A stretch of DNA of 64,000 bases from Actinomycetota bacterium (GCA_009699245.1 WLOQ01000001.1:186001-250000); one strand, 5' to 3'. Positions 42,426 through 51,705 are shown, counted from the stretch's first letter. The notes: generated from the sequence alone by a model not told the origin. Numbers and translations: made by a program.

Positions 42426-44405
42426 GTGTCCTCGCCCCCGATCCTCTGGCAGCCGACCGCGCAGCAGCGCGCGCAGACGAATCTCGCCCGGTTCGTCGCG
42501 CGGCTGAACGCCGACCGCGGCCTCGCGCACAGCGTCGAGGACTATGAGGCGCTCTGGCGCTGGTCGGTCGAGGATCTCGAAGGCTTCTGGTCCGCGATCT
42601 GGGAGCAGTTCGGCGTGCTCGCCGACGGGGACGCGTCAACCGTCCTCGCCTCGCACGAGATGCCTGGGACGCAGTGGTTCCCCGGGACGCGCCTGAACCT
42701 CGCGGAGCATGTGTTCCACGGGAAGGCCGACGACGCGGTGGCGATCGTCGAATCCGGGGAGCTGCGGGAGCTGCGGGAGATCACGTGGGGCGAGCTGCGT
42801 GAGCTGACCGCGCGTCTGGCCGCGGGGCTGCGCGCGCTGGGCGTCGGCGAGGGCGACCGCGTCGTCGCCTACCTCCCCAACATCCTCGAGGCGATGGCGG
42901 GCTTCCTGGCGACGGCGAGCCTCGGCGCGGTCTGGTCGAGCTGCTCCCCGGACTTCGGGTCGGGCAGCGTCGTCGACCGCTTCGCGCAGATCGAGCCCAA
43001 GGTCCTCCTCGCCGTCGACGGGTACCGCTACGGCGGCCGCGACTTCAATCGCCTCGACGTCGTCGCGGAGCTCGAGGCGGCCATGCCGACGCTCGAGTAC
43101 ACCGTCCTGCTCGGGTATCTCGATGCGCAGGCGAGCCCGGCGGGGCTGCGCTGCGGCCTGCGGTGGGACGAGCTGCTCGAGCGCGGGACGGGGGCCGAGC
43201 TCACCTTCACGCGCGTGCCCTTCGACCACCCGCTCTGGGTGCTCTATTCGTCGGGCACGACCGGGCTGCCGAAGGCGATCGTGCAGGGCCACGGCGGCAT
43301 CCTCCTCGAGCACCTGAAGACGATGTGGCTCCAGGTCGACGCCCGCGCCGGCGACCGCGTCTTCTGGTTCACGACGACCGGGTGGATGATGTGGAACTTC
43401 CTCGCCGGCATCCTGCTCACCGAGGCGGCGATCGTCCTCTATGACGGCAACCCCGGGACGCCGACGCTCGATCGCCTGTGGGATCTCGCAGCCGACGCGG
43501 GCGTGACGACTTTCGGGACGAGCGCGAGCTTCATCGCCTCGTGCCAGAAGGCGGGCGTCCGGCTCGGTGAGGGACGCGACCTCTCGCGGCTGCGCGCACT
43601 CGGCTCGACCGGCTCGCCGCTGTCGCCGGAGAGCTTCCGGTGGGTCTATGACGAGCTCGGCAGCGACGTGTGGCTCTTCTCGACGAGCGGCGGCACCGAC
43701 GTGTGCACCGCCTTCGTTGGCGGCGCACCCGTCGTCCCCGTGCGCGAGGGCGAGCTCCAGTGCCGGGCGCTCGGGGCGAAGGTCGAGGCCTTCGACGAGG
43801 CCGGCCGCTCGGTGATCGAGGAGGTCGGCGAACTCGTCCTCACCGAGCCGCTCCCGTCGATGCCGCTCTATCTCTGGAACGACCCGGACGGCGCCCGGCT
43901 GCGCGACAGCTACTTCGACATGTACCCCGGTGTCTGGCGCCACGGTGACTGGATCCGCATCACCGAGCGCGGCAGCGCAGTGATCTATGGGCGCTCCGAC
44001 TCGACGATCAACCGCGGCGGGGTGCGGATGGGCACCGCGGAGATCTACCGCGTGGTGCTCGCGCTCGACGAGATCGCCGACGCGCTGGTGGTCGACGTCC
44101 CGCAGGAGGAGGGCGACAGCTGGATGCCGCTCTTCGTCGTGCTCGCGGACGGTCACGAGCTCGATGATGCGCTGGTGGCCGAGCTGCGGCGGGGCATCCG
44201 CGAGCAGTGTTCGCCGCGGCACGTGCCGAGCGAGATCTTCGCGGTGGCGCAGGTGCCGCGCACGATCTCCGGAAAGGTCGTCGAGGTCCCGGTCAAGCGG
44301 ATCCTCATGGGCGAGCCGGCCGACCGGGTCGCCAGTCGCGACTCGCTCGCCGACCCGGCCGCGCTCGACTGGTTCGAGCAGCTCGCGCGCGAGCGCGCCG
44401 CCTGA
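42426..44405 (+). CDS. Acetoacetyl-CoA synthetase (acetoacetate--CoA ligase)
   Basis: ANL-superfamily ligase of 659 residues activating acetoacetate. The AMP-binding P-loop LYSSGTTGLPKAIV, the FSTSGGTDVC segment, GDWIRITERGSAVIYGRSDSTINR compressed around the hinge, and a C-terminal Lys region ISGKVVEVPVK are clear. The long N-terminal ACAS_N domain (LARFVARLNADRGL) and GSTGSPLSPE are specific for acetoacetyl-CoA synthetases. A GTG start is used; a TTG three codons earlier is possible. It could supply ketone-body or polyester metabolism together with distant genes. Confidence 0.9.
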   Translation: MSSPPILWQPTAQQRAQTNLARFVARLNADRGLAHSVEDYEALWRWSVEDLEGFWSAIWEQFGVLADGDASTVLASHEMPGTQWFPGTRLNLAEHVFHGKADDAVAIVESGELRELREITWGELRELTARLAAGLRALGVGEGDRVVAYLPNILEAMAGFLATASLGAVWSSCSPDFGSGSVVDRFAQIEPKVLLAVDGYRYGGRDFNRLDVVAELEAAMPTLEYTVLLGYLDAQASPAGLRCGLRWDELLERGTGAELTFTRVPFDHPLWVLYSSGTTGLPKAIVQGHGGILLEHLKTMWLQVDARAGDRVFWFTTTGWMMWNFLAGILLTEAAIVLYDGNPGTPTLDRLWDLAADAGVTTFGTSASFIASCQKAGVRLGEGRDLSRLRALGSTGSPLSPESFRWVYDELGSDVWLFSTSGGTDVCTAFVGGAPVVPVREGELQCRALGAKVEAFDEAGRSVIEEVGELVLTEPLPSMPLYLWNDPDGARLRDSYFDMYPGVWRHGDWIRITERGSAVIYGRSDSTINRGGVRMGTAEIYRVVLALDEIADALVVDVPQEEGDSWMPLFVVLADGHELDDALVAELRRGIREQCSPRHVPSEIFAVAQVPRTISGKVVEVPVKRILMGEPADRVASRDSLADPAALDWFEQLARERAA

Positions 44406-44483
44406 GCCGGTCGCGCTGGGATTTTCCGCCCGCCGGGAGGCGTGGGGCACGAGAGGGCGAACCTGAGCGAGAAGGAGCCCACC

Positions 44484-45695
44484 ATGCCCGATTCCACGCC
44501 CGCCCCCGCAAACCCGGCCGAGCGCCTCTTCGAGCTCGCCCTCGACCCGATGGTTGTCTGCTGCTTCGACGGCACCGTGCGCGCCGCCAATCGCGCCGCG
44601 GGCGACCTTGCGGGCTGCGCCCCGCAGGACCTCATCGGCCGCGGGCTGCCCGCGCTCGTCGCCCCACGCGACCGGCGCCGCGTGCGCGCGCTGCTCGCGG
44701 GCCTGGCGGATGGGCGCTCGCCGGACTCCGGGACCGTGCGCGTGCGTGCCCGTCACCACGGCGGCGACCACTGCTGGATCGAGGTGCGGATCAACGTCGA
44801 CCGCGAGGCCGGGCTCTGTCATCTCGTCGCGCGTGAGGTCGAGACGACGGTCGTCGCCGAGGAGCAGCTGCTCGCCGCGCGGGCTCGGCTGGCCGAGGTC
44901 GAGCAGCTCGCCGCGCTCGGCAGCTGGGAGTGGGTCGTCCATGAGGACCGCGTGAGCTGGTCCGACGAGCTTGCGCGCCTCCACGGGCGCCGCCCGGAGC
45001 CGGGCCACCGCAGCTGGGATCTGCATCTCGAGGGCGTCCACCCCGAGGATCGCGAGCGCCTTGGGCGCACCGTCGGCGAGGTGCTCTGCGCCGGCGACGC
45101 CGCCAATCTCGAGCACCGCATCGTGCGCCCTGATGGGGAGGTGCGGATCGTCATCGCGCGCATCGAGGTGGTCGCCGATGCCGGCGGGCATCCGATCGTC
45201 GTGCGCGGAAGCTGCCGCGACGTGACCGAGACGCGCCGCGTCGCCGAAGCCCAGCGCGCCGCCGAGCAGCTCTTCCGTCGTGCGTTCGACGATGCCCCGA
45301 TCGGTATGGCCCTCATCGACCTCGAAGGCCGCTGGCTGCGTCTCAACCGCGCCCTCACGACGATGACCGGCCGCAGCGAGACCGAACTGCGCGCCACGAC
45401 GCTCGCCGGGCTCGCCCACCCAGAAGATGCAGGGCTCGCGGAGCCCTTCGAGCGCGAGCTCGCGGCGGGTCGCCGACGCAGCTACGCGGTCGAGCAGCGC
45501 TGGCTGGGCGCCGATGGGGGCGTCATGCGCGTCCTCGTCCACGCATCACTGCTGCACGGCGACGGTGATCGGCCGCTCAACGTCCTCATCCAGGCGATCG
45601 ACCTCGGCGGCGCACCACACATCGAGATTCGCCGCGGCAGCGGGCGTCCCGGCCGCTCCGGTCGGGCGCTGCGCGTCGTCGAGCCCGCCGGCTAA
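44484..45695 (+). CDS. PAS-domain protein without a visible output domain
   Basis: 403 residues with three consecutive PAS/PAC modules: about 15-130, 140-265 and 270-395. The second and third show PEDRERLGRT and RAFDDAPIGMALIDLEGRWLRLN, followed by PAC-like GSCRDVTETR. No histidine kinase, GGDEF, EAL, HTH or phosphatase domain follows. It may be an adaptor or sensor that binds another protein, or a remnant of a longer signalling protein. AAGGAG 6 nt before the ATG fixes the start. Its TAA stop overlaps the convergent TAG of the next gene. Confidence 0.78.
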   Translation: MPDSTPAPANPAERLFELALDPMVVCCFDGTVRAANRAAGDLAGCAPQDLIGRGLPALVAPRDRRRVRALLAGLADGRSPDSGTVRVRARHHGGDHCWIEVRINVDREAGLCHLVAREVETTVVAEEQLLAARARLAEVEQLAALGSWEWVVHEDRVSWSDELARLHGRRPEPGHRSWDLHLEGVHPEDRERLGRTVGEVLCAGDAANLEHRIVRPDGEVRIVIARIEVVADAGGHPIVVRGSCRDVTETRRVAEAQRAAEQLFRRAFDDAPIGMALIDLEGRWLRLNRALTTMTGRSETELRATTLAGLAHPEDAGLAEPFERELAAGRRRSYAVEQRWLGADGGVMRVLVHASLLHGDGDRPLNVLIQAIDLGGAPHIEIRRGSGRPGRSGRALRVVEPAG

Positions 45696-46660
45696 CCGGC
45701 CGGGGGGACGGCGTCGAGCCCGAGCCCGTGCTCGATGGCGCCCTTGACCGCGGCGTCGAGCGCGTTGAGGCGCTGGAGCGCGAGCGCCTCGGGCAGCACG
45801 AACCCGCCGCGGCCGCCGCGCGCTGCGGCGTCGGCCCCGTGGTGCGTGAGGACGCAATGGGAGACCGCGAGCGCGCGGGCGTCGTCCAGGCCGGTGCGGG
45901 CGCACCACCCGGCGAGCATCTGCAGGCCGAGCTCGACATGCCCGAGCATCCGCCCCTCCTCGCTGAGCGAGATCTCCGCGCCGAGCTGGAGCTCGCGCGT
46001 GCGGCCGAGGTCATGGACGATTGCGGCGGTGAGCAGCAGGTCCTGATCGAGTCGCGGGTGGATCGCACACGTCTCCAACGCGAGCTGCGTGACGGCGACG
46101 GTGTGCTCGAGCAGACCGCCGAGGTACGCGTGATGGGCACTGCGCGTCGCGGGCGAGCGCCGTAGGGCGGCGCGCAGCTCGTCGTCCCCGAGCACATGGT
46201 CGAGCAGGGCGCGCAGCCCGGGCTGCCGGACTTCGCCGGCCAGCGACTCAAGGAAGCCCTCGAGCTCGTCGAGGTCGCGGTAGGCGACGGGGAGGAACGC
46301 GACCGGGTCGGCCTCGCCGTCCTCGACGCGCCGTGCGGCGGTGAGCTCCGCCTGAAGCTCGCCGCGGAAGAGACCGACGCGGCCCGCCACCCGCACGAGG
46401 TCGCCGCGCTCGAAGCGCGCACCGTGCAGGTCGGCGTCGCGGAAGAGTCGCGCCTGGATCGTCCCGGTGCGATCGCGCAGCTCGAGCGCGAGGTACGGCG
46501 TCCCCGTCCGCGCCATCAGGCGGTCCTTGCGCGTGCAGGCGTAGATCCCGTCGACGACGCCCCCATCGCGCAGCGAGGCCACCGCACCGGGGCGGGCGGA
46601 CGCCTGCGCCACCGCGCTGGCGGCGGGCTGCAGGCCGGGGGCTGAACCGGGGGCGGCCAC
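45692..46660 (-). CDS. OB-fold and HD-domain protein, YhaM-like 3'-5' exoribonuclease
   Basis: 322 residues. The N-terminal half has an OB-fold nucleic-acid-binding domain (YLALELRDRTGTIQARLF, GDLVRVAGRVGLF). The C-terminal half is an HD hydrolase with HHAYLGGLLEHTVAV, the AIVHDLGRT motif and HCVLTHHG. This pairing matches YhaM/CBF1-type exoribonucleases. I start at GTG (VAAPGSAPG), because longer readings run through the divergent promoter; the exact start is uncertain. The divergent PAC2 gene starts 25 bp away. Confidence 0.8.
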   Translation of the reverse strand: MAAPGSAPGLQPAASAVAQASARPGAVASLRDGGVVDGIYACTRKDRLMARTGTPYLALELRDRTGTIQARLFRDADLHGARFERGDLVRVAGRVGLFRGELQAELTAARRVEDGEADPVAFLPVAYRDLDELEGFLESLAGEVRQPGLRALLDHVLGDDELRAALRRSPATRSAHHAYLGGLLEHTVAVTQLALETCAIHPRLDQDLLLTAAIVHDLGRTRELQLGAEISLSEEGRMLGHVELGLQMLAGWCARTGLDDARALAVSHCVLTHHGADAAARGGRGGFVLPEALALQRLNALDAAVKGAIEHGLGLDAVPPAG

Positions 46661-46672
46661 GCGGCCATGATG

Positions 46673-46678
46673 TACCGT
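46673..46678 (+). promoter_or_regulatory. Putative -10 box (TACCGT) of the PAC2 gene
   Basis: TACCGT ends 7 nt before the ATG at 46686. The opposite strand reads TACATC (46669-46674), 8 nt before the GTG of the OB-HD gene, sharing the central TA. Confidence 0.4.
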
Positions 46679-46685
46679 GGAGCGG

Positions 46686-47573
46686 ATGCCGCCCCTGATC
46701 TGGGAGAGCCGTCCCGATGGTCTGCGGGCCCCGGCGTTGCTCTGCTCCTTCTCCGGCTGGAACGACGCCGGCGAGGCGGCCTCCTCGGCCCTGCGGTTTC
46801 TCGGCTCCCAGTTCGGCGCCACCCGATTCGCCAAGCTCGACCCGGACGAGTTCTTCGACTTCCAGGAGACGCGTCCGACGATCCGCCTCGTCGACGGCCG
46901 CACCCGCGAGGTCGAGTGGCCGACCGTCGAGATCTGGGCGGCCCGCGTCCCGCGCGCGCCGCGCGACCTCATCATCGTCTCGGGCCCGGAGCCGTCGATG
47001 CGCTGGCGGGGCTTCTGCTCGTCGCTCCTTGAGCTGTCCGAGGCGCTGGGCGTGCAGATGTCGATCACCGTCGGCGCGCTGCTCGCCGACGTGCCGCACA
47101 CGCGCCCCGTGCCGCTGGTCGGCCTTGCCAGCGACGACTCCCTGATCGATCCGGCGTCGCTCAGCCCCACGTCCTACGAGGGGCCGACCGGCATCACCGG
47201 TGTCGTCTACAGCGCCTTCCAGGACGCCGGGATCCCGTCCGTTTCGCTCTGGGCGAGCGTCCCGCACTACGTCGCCGCGGCTCCGAATCCGAAGGCGTCG
47301 CTCGCGCTCGTGCGCAAGATCGAGTCGCTCGTCGGTATCGCCGTCGACGCCTCTGAGCTCGAGCGCGCGGCGCTCGACTACGAGCGCCGTGTGTCGGCGG
47401 CGGTGTCCGGGGACGACGGCGTGCGGCGCTTCGTCGAGCGTCTCGAGCAGGCGGCCGACGCCGAGCTGCCCGAGCTCGATGAGGAGGACGTGCCCTCGGG
47501 CGACGTGATCGCCCGTGACTTCCAGCGCTTCCTCAACCAGCGCGGCGACACGCCCTCGGGCGGCGCCGGCTGA
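46686..47573 (+). CDS. PAC2 family protein (proteasome assembly chaperone-like)
   Basis: 295 residues matching the actinobacterial PAC2 family. Typical elements are ALLCSFSGWNDAGEAAS near the start, FDFQETRPTIRLVDG, the VSGPEPSMRW segment and GALLADVPHTRPVPL, followed by GPTGITGVV. Eukaryotic relatives assemble proteasomes; the bacterial role is not established, and no proteasome gene is in view. The C-terminus is acidic (ELPELDEEDVPSGD). I start at the ATG behind the TACCGT box rather than at a GTG three codons earlier. Confidence 0.87.
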   Translation: MPPLIWESRPDGLRAPALLCSFSGWNDAGEAASSALRFLGSQFGATRFAKLDPDEFFDFQETRPTIRLVDGRTREVEWPTVEIWAARVPRAPRDLIIVSGPEPSMRWRGFCSSLLELSEALGVQMSITVGALLADVPHTRPVPLVGLASDDSLIDPASLSPTSYEGPTGITGVVYSAFQDAGIPSVSLWASVPHYVAAAPNPKASLALVRKIESLVGIAVDASELERAALDYERRVSAAVSGDDGVRRFVERLEQAADAELPELDEEDVPSGDVIARDFQRFLNQRGDTPSGGAG

Positions 47574-47588
47574 CCCGCCCCGCGGAGC

Positions 47589-50500
47589 TCAGCGCTCCGC
47601 GGCAGGGCAGGCGATGCGGTAGTCGCAGATCGCGCACGCCGAGTAGCTCGGGGTCGGCTCGAAGCCCTGTCCCTGAATCCCCTCGGCGACCTCCATCACG
47701 GTCTCGCCGATCCAGTCGCGGTCGATGTCGCCGGCGGGCAGCGGCACCTTCTCGTCGTCGAGGACGTAGAGGTAGCTCTGGCGGTCGGCCTCGACCTCCC
47801 AGGCCTCGCGCGCGGCGAGCGCGTAGAGCGTGAGCTGCACGTCCTCGCGCAGCTGCGCGACGCTGCGCGGACGGCCCGTCTTGTAGTCGATCAGCTCGTA
47901 GCCGCCGCCGGGCAGGCGATCGACGCGATCGACGCGGCCGCGCAGCGTGTGCGGGCCCATCCGGAACTGGAACGACCGCTCGAACCACACCGGCTCGGCC
48001 GTGTCGGTGCGGCAGCGCTCCTCGTAGCGCCGCAGCGCCGTATCGGCCTTCTCGCGCAGCTGCCGCTCCTGGTCGCTCTGGCCGAACCCGCTGCGCCGCC
48101 AGCCGGCGTCGAGCAGCCCGAGCAGTTCGTCGACGGAGCGCCCGCCGGACTGGTGGTAACGCTCGAGAACCTGATGGATGACGATGCCGAAGCGCTGGTT
48201 GAGCGTCGGCTCGCTGGGGATCCGGAAGACGCGCGCGAACTTGTACTTCAGCGGGCAGGTCCGGTACGAGTCGATGTCCGACGCGCTGAGGACGAGGCCG
48301 TCGCCGCGCCGCGGCAGGAACGGCTCGAGCGATGGTTCGGCCCGCCGCGCGATCCCAGCGGAGCGGGCGCGTGCATCGCGCTCGGCGGTCCGGATGAGCT
48401 CGTCGAGCGGGCTGGAGTGGAGGATCTCGCGCTGCTGGGCGGTCGCCGCGGGGAGCAGCACCGCGTTGACCTGGCTGAGCGCGTCGTCGACCGACTGGCC
48501 GTCCGGGCGGCTCAGGAGCGCCGCGAGCTTCACGAGCTCGAGGTAGCGCGCGACGCCGAGCGTCACCTCGAGGTCGGTGTCCAGGCGCAGCTCGCCGAGC
48601 GTGCCGGCGACGCGCGGCACGTCGCGCAGCAGCTCGTCGCGCAGCTCGGTGAAGGCCGCGTGGAGCGCCTCGTCAGGGCCGAAGAGCTCCTCCGCGCGAT
48701 CAATCCATGTCCCCCCGACCGCAGCGAGCGCCTCCTCGGCGAAGGGCGATGGCGGCTGCAGCGCGCCGCGCTCGCTGCGCGCGACGTACGCGAGCACCAG
48801 CCCCTCCGCGGCGCGGGTCATCGCCAGGTGGAGGAGGCGGCGCATCTCGTCGACATGGGCCTCGCGGGTATCGGGCGGCAGCTCCTCGTGCAGCAGCGCG
48901 TCAGGGATCGGATCGACCGCCGAGCGACGGGCGCCCGGCATGCGCGCCGACTGGAGACCGAGGACGAGGACGTAGCGGAACTCGCGGCCCTTCGCGAGGT
49001 GCATCGCGAGGACCTGGACGCCGCCCGTTCGGCCTGACGCCCGGGGGCCGTCGTCGTCATCCTCCTCGTCCCAGCCGCCACCGACCTCGGCGACCGCCGC
49101 GAGGTGCCGGGCGAACTCGCGGCCGCTCGCCTGAGGGAACCGCCGCGCCTCTTGGGCGGCGAGCTCCTCGAGCCGTGAGAGACTCACGAGCCGCTCGACG
49201 ACATCCGCCTGGGCGCTGAAGACCTGCTGGCGCCGCAGCCCGAGTCGATCGATGAGCCGGTGGAGGAAGAGGTCGGGCCGCGTGTCGAGCTGGGCCGCGA
49301 TCTGGCGATGGAGCTTGAGGAACCCGAGGATGCGCTCGCGCGCCTCCGGCGGGAGCTGCGGGCTTTCGGTCGCCGCGATCATGCCCGCGACCATGTCGAG
49401 CTTGCGCCGGCGCGTGATCTGGACGACGCGCGCGATGTCGATGGCGCGCAGCTCGATCGGCGGCCGCGCGAGCGCGCGCACGACGGCACCCGCATCGCTC
49501 GGGTCGATGAGCAGCCGCAGCCATGCGAGGACGTCTTTCACCTCGGCGCGGTCGAAGAGCGCCGCCGCGCCGGTCATCCGGTACGGGACGGCGCGCTCCT
49601 CGAGTGCGGCGGCAATCGCCTGGCCCTCGCGCCGCACGGAGCGCACGAGGACGGCGATCTCCTCAGCTGGGACCCCATCGCGCACGAGCCGCTCGGCCTC
49701 CGCGGCCGCGGCCTGGGCCTGGGCGCGCTCGCTGTCGCAGCGCCAGAAGGCGACGGTGCCGCCGTTCGGGGCCTCGGCGGGGACGTCGAGTCGGTCCGGG
49801 ACCTCGGCGACGACCGCCTGCGCCGCGGTGATGAGCGCCCGCGGCGCTCGCAGTGAGCGGTCGAGCCGCAGCGTCGTCGTGCCAGGGAGCTCGGCGGCGA
49901 GGTCGCGCAGGTTCTTCCCGGCCGCGCCGCGCGCACGGTGGATCGCCTGGTCGGGGTCGCCCGCGGCGGTGAGGCCGCGGTGCTCGGCGCACAGCGCCAC
50001 GATCACGCGCAGGTGGGCGTGCGCGAGGTCCGGTGCGTCATCGACGAGGACGTGGCGGTAGCGCTCAGAGACGCGAGCGCGGATGTGGGGGCGCCGCAGG
50101 AGCTCGAGGGCGAAGAGGGCGAGGTCGCCGTCGTCGAGCGCTCCCTGCTCGCGCAGCATGCGGTCGTGCGCGCGATAGACCTCGGCGAACTCGCGCTCGC
50201 GCTCGGCGCGCTCATCACCACCGGGTAGCTCGTGCGCCCAGGCGGCGACCTGGTCGGGCGTGACGAGCTCCTCCTTGAGCCGGTCGATCCGTGCGACGAC
50301 CCGGCTGAGCATCGCGGCGGCGTCGCCGCTGAAGTCGTGCTTGCGCAGGGTCAGCTCGCCGACCCGCTCGAGCAGCATCGCGAGCCGGTCGGCGCGCGAG
50401 AGGACGACGGCGAACGGGTCGAGCCCGGTCTCGTCGGGCTCCTCGCGCAGCAGGCGTGCGCAGAAGCCAGGGACGGTGCGCACGTGGAGCTCGGCGAAGC

Positions 50501-50735
50501 CGCGATCGAGGTCGCCTTCGATCAGCGTGCGCAGCTCGTCGACGGCGGCGACCGAATGCGTGAGCGACAGCACCTGCTCGGGCTCGAGGTCGCCCGGACC
50601 GGCCAGCCAGGCGTGACGCGCGGCGAGGGCGCGGGTCTTGCCGGTCCCGGCAGCGCCGAGGACGACGAGCGGCGCCCCCGAGTGCGTCACGATCTCGCGC
50701 TGCCGGTCGGTGAGCTCCTCGAGCAGCGCGGCCAC
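47589..50735 (-). CDS. UvrD/AddA-type helicase fused to PD-(D/E)XK nuclease (AdnA-like)
   Basis: SF1A helicase-nuclease of 1048 residues for DNA end resection. Walker A GAAGTGKTRAL lies near 28-38, motif III AAGDPDQAIHRARGA, motif V LAMHLAKGREF and motif VI LAMTRAAEGL. Motif II reads LVDDAPDLA, with Asp in place of the usual Glu. The C-terminal nuclease has ELIDYKTGR, and Fe-S ligands are suggested by TCPLKYKF and CAICDYRIACP. This matches actinobacterial AdnA; an AdnB partner is not adjacent. The start is GTG with TATCCT 6 nt upstream. Confidence 0.9.
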   Translation of the reverse strand: MAALLEELTDRQREIVTHSGAPLVVLGAAGTGKTRALAARHAWLAGPGDLEPEQVLSLTHSVAAVDELRTLIEGDLDRGFAELHVRTVPGFCARLLREEPDETGLDPFAVVLSRADRLAMLLERVGELTLRKHDFSGDAAAMLSRVVARIDRLKEELVTPDQVAAWAHELPGGDERAEREREFAEVYRAHDRMLREQGALDDGDLALFALELLRRPHIRARVSERYRHVLVDDAPDLAHAHLRVIVALCAEHRGLTAAGDPDQAIHRARGAAGKNLRDLAAELPGTTTLRLDRSLRAPRALITAAQAVVAEVPDRLDVPAEAPNGGTVAFWRCDSERAQAQAAAAEAERLVRDGVPAEEIAVLVRSVRREGQAIAAALEERAVPYRMTGAAALFDRAEVKDVLAWLRLLIDPSDAGAVVRALARPPIELRAIDIARVVQITRRRKLDMVAGMIAATESPQLPPEARERILGFLKLHRQIAAQLDTRPDLFLHRLIDRLGLRRQQVFSAQADVVERLVSLSRLEELAAQEARRFPQASGREFARHLAAVAEVGGGWDEEDDDDGPRASGRTGGVQVLAMHLAKGREFRYVLVLGLQSARMPGARRSAVDPIPDALLHEELPPDTREAHVDEMRRLLHLAMTRAAEGLVLAYVARSERGALQPPSPFAEEALAAVGGTWIDRAEELFGPDEALHAAFTELRDELLRDVPRVAGTLGELRLDTDLEVTLGVARYLELVKLAALLSRPDGQSVDDALSQVNAVLLPAATAQQREILHSSPLDELIRTAERDARARSAGIARRAEPSLEPFLPRRGDGLVLSASDIDSYRTCPLKYKFARVFRIPSEPTLNQRFGIVIHQVLERYHQSGGRSVDELLGLLDAGWRRSGFGQSDQERQLREKADTALRRYEERCRTDTAEPVWFERSFQFRMGPHTLRGRVDRVDRLPGGGYELIDYKTGRPRSVAQLREDVQLTLYALAAREAWEVEADRQSYLYVLDDEKVPLPAGDIDRDWIGETVMEVAEGIQGQGFEPTPSYSACAICDYRIACPAAER

Positions 50736-50740
50736 GACCC

Positions 50741-50747
50741 TAGGATA
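50741..50747. promoter_or_regulatory. Overlapping divergent -10 boxes (TAGGAT / TATCCT)
   Basis: Plus-strand TAGGAT (50741-50746) ends 9 nt before the ATG at 50756. Minus-strand TATCCT (50742-50747) ends 6 nt before the GTG at 50735. Start codons are 20 bp apart, so both promoters cannot be occupied at once. Confidence 0.45.
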
Positions 50748-50755
50748 CGGCGGGA

Positions 50756-51607
50756 ATGACGCCCGCTACAGCGCTCCTCGAGCACGACTGGCTCAGCGCC
50801 TGCCGCCGGGCCGCCGAGGGGGTGCGCGGCGTTCTCGCCGCCGCGCCGACGAGCCGCGAGCGCCTCGTGGAGACGGGGACCGTCGGTGAGGGCGGCGACC
50901 GCACGTTGCAGATCGACCGCGACGCCGAGGATGCGGTCTTCGCCCAGCTCGATGCGCTGTACGCGGCGGGCGCCAGGTTCACGGCGGTCTCCGAGGAGCG
51001 GGGGCGCGTCGACTTCGGCGACCCCAGCCTGCTCGTGATCGTCGACCCGATCGACGGGTCACTCAACGCCAAGCGCGGGCTCACCCACCATGCGCTCTCG
51101 ATCGCCGTGGCCGACGGTCCGACGATGGCGGACGTCGCCTTCGGCTTCGTCTGGGACGCGGGCCCGAACGAGGAGTGGCGCGCGGTCCGTGGGGGCGGCG
51201 CGTGGCTCGACGACGTGCCGCTCGTCGACGTCCCGCCGGAACGCCGCCTCGCCGACGGTCGGCTGGAGCTCGTCGCGGTCGAGTCGGCGAAGCCCCACCT
51301 CCTGGCCGCACAGGCGCAGGCGCTCGAGGCCGCAACGGGCCGCGTGCGTGCGATCGGCGCGATCGCGATCTCGCTCTGTCAGGTCGCCGCGGGCCGGGTG
51401 GACGCGATGGCGTCGCTCGGGCCGTGCCGCTCGGTCGACGCCGCCGCCGCCCAGCTCATCGTGCGCGAGAGCGGGGGCCTCGTCGCCTTCCCGACCTTCA
51501 CGGACCCGCTCGGAGCGCCGTTGCTCGACCTCGGCGCGCTCTCGCCGGTCGTCGCGGCACGCACGCCCGAGGCGCTGCGCCTCGCGGCGACCCTGCCGGC
51601 CGCCTGA
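50756..51607 (+). CDS. Inositol monophosphatase family protein
   Basis: Mg-dependent phosphatase fold of 283 residues. The first metal site is FTAVSEERG, the second VDPIDGSLNAKRGL, and the C-terminal motif reads SVDAAAAQLIVRESGG, where the usual Trp before Asp is Val. Substrates of the family include inositol phosphate, fructose-1,6-bisphosphate and 3'-phosphoadenosine phosphate; none can be chosen here. Divergent from the helicase-nuclease gene. Confidence 0.85.
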   Translation: MTPATALLEHDWLSACRRAAEGVRGVLAAAPTSRERLVETGTVGEGGDRTLQIDRDAEDAVFAQLDALYAAGARFTAVSEERGRVDFGDPSLLVIVDPIDGSLNAKRGLTHHALSIAVADGPTMADVAFGFVWDAGPNEEWRAVRGGGAWLDDVPLVDVPPERRLADGRLELVAVESAKPHLLAAQAQALEAATGRVRAIGAIAISLCQVAAGRVDAMASLGPCRSVDAAAAQLIVRESGGLVAFPTFTDPLGAPLLDLGALSPVVAARTPEALRLAATLPAA

Positions 51608-51636
51608 CGCGAGCGGCAGGAATCGGCGGGAAAGGG

Positions 51637-51652
51637 TCGAACGTCTGTTCGC
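51637..51652. promoter_or_regulatory. LexA-type SOS box
   Basis: CGAACGTCTGTTCG (51638-51651) matches the Gram-positive/actinobacterial LexA consensus CGAAC-N4-GTTCG. It lies where the -35 region of the downstream promoter should be, so LexA binding would block that promoter. Binding itself is inferred. Confidence 0.6.
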
Positions 51653-51659
51653 ATCCTGC

Positions 51660-51665
51660 TACCGT
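51660..51665 (+). promoter_or_regulatory. Putative -10 box (TACCGT) downstream of the SOS box
   Basis: TACCGT lies 8 bp after the LexA-type palindrome and 40 nt before the ATG at 51706. The leader includes a strong GGAGGTG ribosome-binding site. Confidence 0.4.
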
Positions 51666-51705
51666 CGGATGCATCCATCAAGCCGTCACCACGGAGGTGA
51701 ACCGC

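Noticed and set aside
42636-45542. Open frame of 968 codons on the minus strand opposite acetoacetyl-CoA synthetase and the PAS gene
   Set aside because: It is antisense to two well-supported genes, has Asp/Arg/Glu/Ala-biased shadow composition and no recognisable domain. GC-rich third positions remove stop codons in such frames.
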